Source: Plazaster borealis
Taxonomy: Eukaryota; Echinodermata; Asteroidea; Forcipulatida; Labidiasteridae
Length of the DNA stretch: 64,000 nt
NCBI GenBank assembly: GCA_021014325.1
Contig: CM037467.1
Span: forward strand, 3,720,001 to 3,784,000
Reading direction: 5' to 3'
Shown here: positions 37,301 to 43,300 of the stretch, one piece after another
Numbering within the stretch: position 1 is the stretch's first letter
Layout of the letters: every line of letters starts with the position of its first letter
Program-made: the position numbers and the translations under genes
Notes under the pieces: model-generated
The model's input: the letters and a program-made list of their open reading frames with translations, nothing else
What the model was told of the DNA's origin: nothing
The model's database searches: none

Positions 37301-40300
37301 TGAGCGCAAATTGAGTGATGATACATGCAAATTGCGGGTCGATATGCGGGGGAAAAAAATATTATTTGGTTTTTTTTACACAAAAATCATGAAGATAAAA
37401 CCATTTAGAATACCCCAGATTGTACAGTAGGGCTTTTGAAACCAAATTTAAGCACCAAGTTAAACACATTCCAAGACCCTCGTTTCAACTCAGCGTGCCT
37501 TGGTCCAGAATGCCCCCTCCCCCAGTTTTGAAAAATCCTGGGGACAACCTTAAGTGTACAGTAGTCCTTCATTTTAAGAAATACAGCTATAGAAGGACAG
37601 GCTACATATATAGGCCCTAAACTGTTCTCCTAAAACTACTCAGGACAGCTCTTTGCACTGCTCAGACCAACACATTAGCCTAAAAAGTAAAAGTAAATAA
37701 AATAATTTTTTTACACCATTTTGTTAAAAATCCACTTAAAATTTACGGAGTGTTATTTTTGTGCACTCCTCAGACAAGGTTAAGAAGTGCTGAGAAGAGC
37801 GAATGAAGGTCTGTCAGTGCTTTTACAATCTGTGATGCTTCAGCATAGCTTCAAGGCATCAATGCCAAGTAAATGTTGCGGCATCAATCATCAGAAACAA
37901 TACCTCGACATTGTCAAAGTCACTCAAACTGGCTGCGCATTTAGTTCCAAGTCAGGGCGGTAAAAACCTGAAGCTCTGGATAAGAAAAAGACCCATCACG
38001 TAAAGCAAAGTGCCAGAGCAATAAAATCTCCTCTGCTCCGTTTGTCAACACGGTCACTGACCGAATTCAAGTTCAGTTGGTGGAGCCATCTATGTGATTG
38101 GGCGCTGCTGCACTATGGGACAGCCGGGAGCCTCTGGGAGCAGTGTAGTTCCCTGCAATCAATAAAAACGCAGACGTAACTCTCGGACGTTTGTTTGTTC
38201 GGGGCCCTAACTGATACAAACGGTTCGAGTTGCAGTCTCCAATTGTTTGACGCTGTGTCGTCTGTAAACATAATGTTTTTTTAATGGGTACAAAAGATTT
38301 GTGAATTAACCCCCCCCCCCTATTTCCGTGACGAACAAGCAGGAACATACACTCTAGGGTACATTACAGTATATTGTGGATGTGTACATACTCGATGAGT
38401 ACAGTGTGTACAACCCAGAGATGAGAGTTGATGTCAAAATCACTCTTTGTTTTTTCAATTGCCAGTAAAATTGTAGCAATCAAAATGTATCAGAACATGC
38501 ACAGAATATCTGACATAACATGCTGGGTTTTTTTCAGAGATTTCTTATTGAAGAATTGCTAAAAGGTTGATTGTATGGCCTGCTTAATTGAAAACTAGAG
38601 GATGGGAATGAACACATGAAACTCTTCCCAAAACAAAGGATGTGTCACCTTTTTTAAAAGGTGAAGTCATACTGGAATGGATTTTGTCAAGGTACATGTA
38701 ATGCTGATTTATAGGCAACATTATCAAGAAAGTTACAGTAAAAGTCATGTAAAACTTTCAGCTATTATAGTTTCTACACATGTTGCTGAGAAAACAACAA
38801 AACACTGTCACAGTAATTTCACACAAACGTCGAATCCATCCACGTTTAGCGAGGTGACTGTGGCACATGTATGGGTACCAACCGCATCTCTGGCAGCAGC
38901 ATTCGTGAATGGACACCAACCCTCAGAAATCTGAGAAACGATTCATGCATGAATCGTTTCTCAGATTCAAATGTTTTTGGGTGAAAATTATCGAAACCAT
39001 ATTACTTCAAAGGGATTTCTTTCACAAAATAGTTTATACTGTACTATCAACAGCTGCAGTGCTTCCCACCAAGTAAATTTTTATGGTCTTTACTTTTGAG
39101 GCTATATCATTTTTGCTTAGCCTTAAACCGATATATGTATTAAGCACTGTATACTCACTACTTTCCTGAGTTCTGTGGAAAAAAATCCAGAGGAAAATCA
39201 CTCGGGTGGGATTCAAACCCACAACCTTTGCATTGCTAGAGCAGATTTTGTTTTTCCACAGAACTCAGGAAAGTAATGAGTATACAGTGCTTAACCCTTT
39301 AGAGACCATTCATTTCTGTCTAATCATCAACCATGCCAAGACTTGTTTTTGTTGTTGATTTTTTTAAACAAATTTTTCTCGTAAAAGTGTCTGAAAAAAT
39401 GTATCTAAACCAGAACTTTGGTTTTGTTCTATAAACATAGATACTATGTTAACATTGGAAACATTTGAAAATGTCAATTCAGGTCATGACCTTTACTTTG
39501 ACCTTTTAGGTGGAGTGGAAGTAGGTCAGTTTTGCAGCCGTTTGTGGCCGCTTTGGGCATTTTGGTACAAGCCGTTTCCGGCCGCTATGGTCTCTAAAGG
39601 GTTAATACTCATATCGGTGTAAGGGTAAAAAACAAGTGATGTTCTTTATCCCCGATTCACATCTATTAAATTTTTGGGGTGGACTTTATGTATGACCCTA
39701 CCTTTAAAGCCATATCACATCATCAACTGAATGTCACAGAGAAGCAACATCTTCAATTCAAGTTGAACATTTTAACCTGATTTTTAAATGCATGATACGG
39801 TCGTATCTGAAGCACACATCATCCAAGTATATGGATCCTCTCCAAGTGTCAAGAGGATCCGTGAGGCTCCGTGATGGAGGAATGAAGAGTTGAGGTTAAT
39901 CTGTTCTGATGTGGGTTTGATCATCTGACGTTTGATTAGATGAAGACAGGGATTTAATTACACCTTGAAGCAGCAGGGGGAATGTTTTAATGTCGTCTCC
40001 AGACTGGAGTAGGGAGGAGTGGTAGATGAATCAGGGAGTCCGCCAAGGCTAAAAGTGACTGGAGTTAATTTGGTACCTGAGGAATAGTGCACTTTAAAGG
40101 CTACAATACACTGCATTTTCTATCCACCAAAAGTTGTCACTGAAACAACCGTGCAGCTTTCTATTATATTATATTTCTGGTAATGAAAACCAAGGATGCC
40201 TCATAAGTGAACTTGTATTCACTGTAGCTTGCAAGCCTGAGGAAACCGATAAACAAGGGCGCTTGCTACATGAACCAGAAACACTGGGTTAACCCTTACT

Positions 40301-43300
40301 CTTCCAGGATTGATGGGTTCTTTAACTGTGCACTACCAATCCTAGTACATGTACAGTACATGGGACCTACGGCACATCCAAGGGACAAAGCAATTATGGT
40401 AAAGTACACATATATACTGCTCAAGGACACAAGTGCCAGGACCTGAATCCACACTCTGAAATGCTAGTCAATAACAAATATTGTTCAAGTACAAATACGT
40501 GTACATACATGGCAGATGGATTATTGATTATAATAGATTTATAGATACATACATGTACATGTAGTCCATTATCAGTGATTAACCCTACACATGTACAGCT
40601 GTACATTTACATGTTAAAAAGCCACGATTGGATTGCACATACATGTAAGTAATGTGTCGCACCTGCTGTACCACAAATTCGCCTTATAAAGCATACTTGA
40701 AACATTGTTCACATGTCACATGTGGTCAAGATTTTGTAATACACTGGATTGCACATACCATGTACATGTATTCACATTACCATTACACTGTATGAATTCA
40801 TGTTCTATCTTTTCATGAATGAAGACAAATATGAACTCGGGAAATATTTGGAGGAGGGGGGGGGGGCAAATTTTTGCTTAGCGAGTTGCAGACATCCGGT
40901 GTATATTTCTTCTGTCAGATCAACTTAAGGTATGTTAAGTTTGACAGATGTCAGAGATATGAGCACGGTGGAATTTGAAGCATCTGACAAGTTCAAACCA
41001 TTCATTTGTACAGCAGCGACACTTCACAGTGCCCAAGTGACAAGGGCATTTTTGTGGGCTTGGGACTGAATTCTTAATGCAGTTGTCAAAACAGATGAAG
41101 TTGGCACTCCATATCAGCTGTGAAAGTATTCCACTGGTTTTTAAAGGGATGAATTTGGCATTGGTTTGTTGATCAATCCTGATCGATCTTGGAAAGTGTG
41201 TTGACATTTGCTTCTTTGACAGGTCGGCTCATACTTCGGATTGGAATCAGTAGAAATGGTTAAACGGTTAACTGGAACCATTTAGGAAAATAAATGCACA
41301 ACCCTAATTATTAGTTATCACACAAGAATGAGAAGACTACAGAAAGATATAGCGCTTCCAGCGTTCCATATCCGAGGCCGAAGGCCAAGTCGGTTGTGGG
41401 ACAGACACATTTGCACTAAATTATTCCGTATTCCACGAGCGCGGGGGATAACGAGTTTATCTTCACGCAAACTTGACGTATGCAGCTTAAAATAGAGCAA
41501 TCGCGTGGTCCATATTCAATAACTGTACAATATCCACTCTGATTAAACTGCTTTCCAACCCTCATTCCCCTCCCCCCAAACCAGAAACCATTCATTTTTA
41601 GGGTTTTTAAGAAATAGCCAGGCTCCTTCTACATCATCAACTCTACGTGAGTATTGCAATACAGGGAACCTGACAAAGTATGCCTGTCATATTAAAGGTT
41701 AACGCACAGTGCAACTACGAGGTGTCCATACAAAAGCAACAGTGACTGATATAATCGTGATCGAGCTGGACTTCTCAGAACACCTCCCACTGCAGGTTTC
41801 ACTGTGGGCATGGTAGGGGGAATTAAGATTGCCCATGTACAGTCACGGCTGGAAGTGACTCACTTAGACCAAGAATAACCCAATGTTCCTCATTTAGTGA
41901 ATTCCCAGGGTACCTGAAATACTGCAAATCACGCTGCTAGCGTTAAGAGTGCTTTATTCCTGTCTCAGAGAACAAACCTTTCACAGATTCAGAACATGAA
42001 GCAATTAAGTGCTGTTTTGCATAAAAGCTTCTCTTTGCACACAGGTGCATTTATTGTCAGACAGAAGTTATGCATAATGTCTGCACAGAATGTTTAGTTT
42101 GCACCTGTACATTTATGCATTCTATAGATCAGAAGAGTTTTCAACAATTCAAATTTTCAACAACTTCAAATTAAAACCCTGCGGGCTTAAAGGCAGGGTG
42201 TACTTTTGGTAATTACTCCACAAGTTAAATGACCATAAAAACTTACTTGGTAAAGAGCACTTGAGAGCTGTTGATATTATTAAACAATGTCAGAAACGAC
42301 CCCCTTTGAAGTAATGTAGTTTTAGAGAAAGAGGTAATTTTTCACCCAAACATTTGAGTCAGGAAAGGCTTCAGGCATGAAGCTGTTCTCAGGCATCTGA
42401 ACGCACAGATATCTACAACGGTATGCAACGAGGGTGTTTTTTTCTTTTATTATTTTCTTGCAACTTAAATGCCCAATTAAGCCCAAATTTTCACAGTTTT
42501 ATTATTTTTATGCATATTTTGGAAAAAAGTGAGGATACTGGTCTTTGAAAATTAGTATAGACAAATTAGTAATTTGACAAAAAGTATAGCCTGCCTTGTT
42601 AAAAGATCAACTTAAACAAAGTTAACATAATTGATCTTTTGTTATACAAAGGTAAATGAGTCCCTAATAATGAGTTAGTCTCAATAAAAATTATTTTTTA
42701 ATGTTAAAAATAAAGAGCCGGATTTGAACCAACGACATCTGGTTTAATGTGCTGGCGCTCTATCAACTGAGCTATCTAGCCCTACATGTATGTTGGCGGT
42801 CTCCCAATGTTAAAAATAAAAACAGTTTGATCAGTGTCAAGCTGAGCGCCTAGGAATCAAAATAGCACTGGGATGTCACACTAACGACTCCATCCAAACA
42901 AGACAATGCCTTGATATGAGGATAGACTACTTAGTATGTAGATATATACAAAAAAATCAATTAGTTATTAACTAATTAGTGATTTTGTGACTGCAGGGTT
43001 TTCTACTTGAACACTCCCCGAAAGACAATGCAAGGTTCTTTTGTTTCTGTACATGAAAACTACATGACAGGGGCACAGGTGCAGTATGCGTTTCTCTTAA
43101 AATTTGATTTAAATTTAATCACATTCAGAAAATTACGTGCAGTATGCACAACGTAGGCCTGCAATACACAGTCTAATGTACAACTGATGAGAAAAAAGAA
43201 AAAGAAAATGTAAAATTTTTTAAAGGGGCTGTGTCGTCATGATCAAAGCAGGTCTGTGGATGTACATGGAATTATGAACCCTCACCCAGTATCTGCACGC

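Larger units (their letters stand above)
38658..39705. mobile_element. TTAA-MITE (AGGGTCATA family) used as a nest for three later elements
   Basis: The left part 38658-38930 matches 61439 onward (TGCTGATTTATAGGC, CGAATCCATCCACGTTTAGC). The right end TATGACCCTACCT precedes TTAA at 39706-39709; TTAA also precedes the start (38654-38657). Inside are a fragment of another TTAA-MITE (38925-39105), a foldback (39111-39293 and 39602-39630) and a 307-bp MITE (39295-39601). Confidence 0.65.

Noticed and set aside
42712..42783. tRNA gene
   Set aside because: D-arm and T-arm can fold, but the acceptor stem does not pair, position 33 is C, and the flanks match SINE copies at 6.5 and 13.5 kb.
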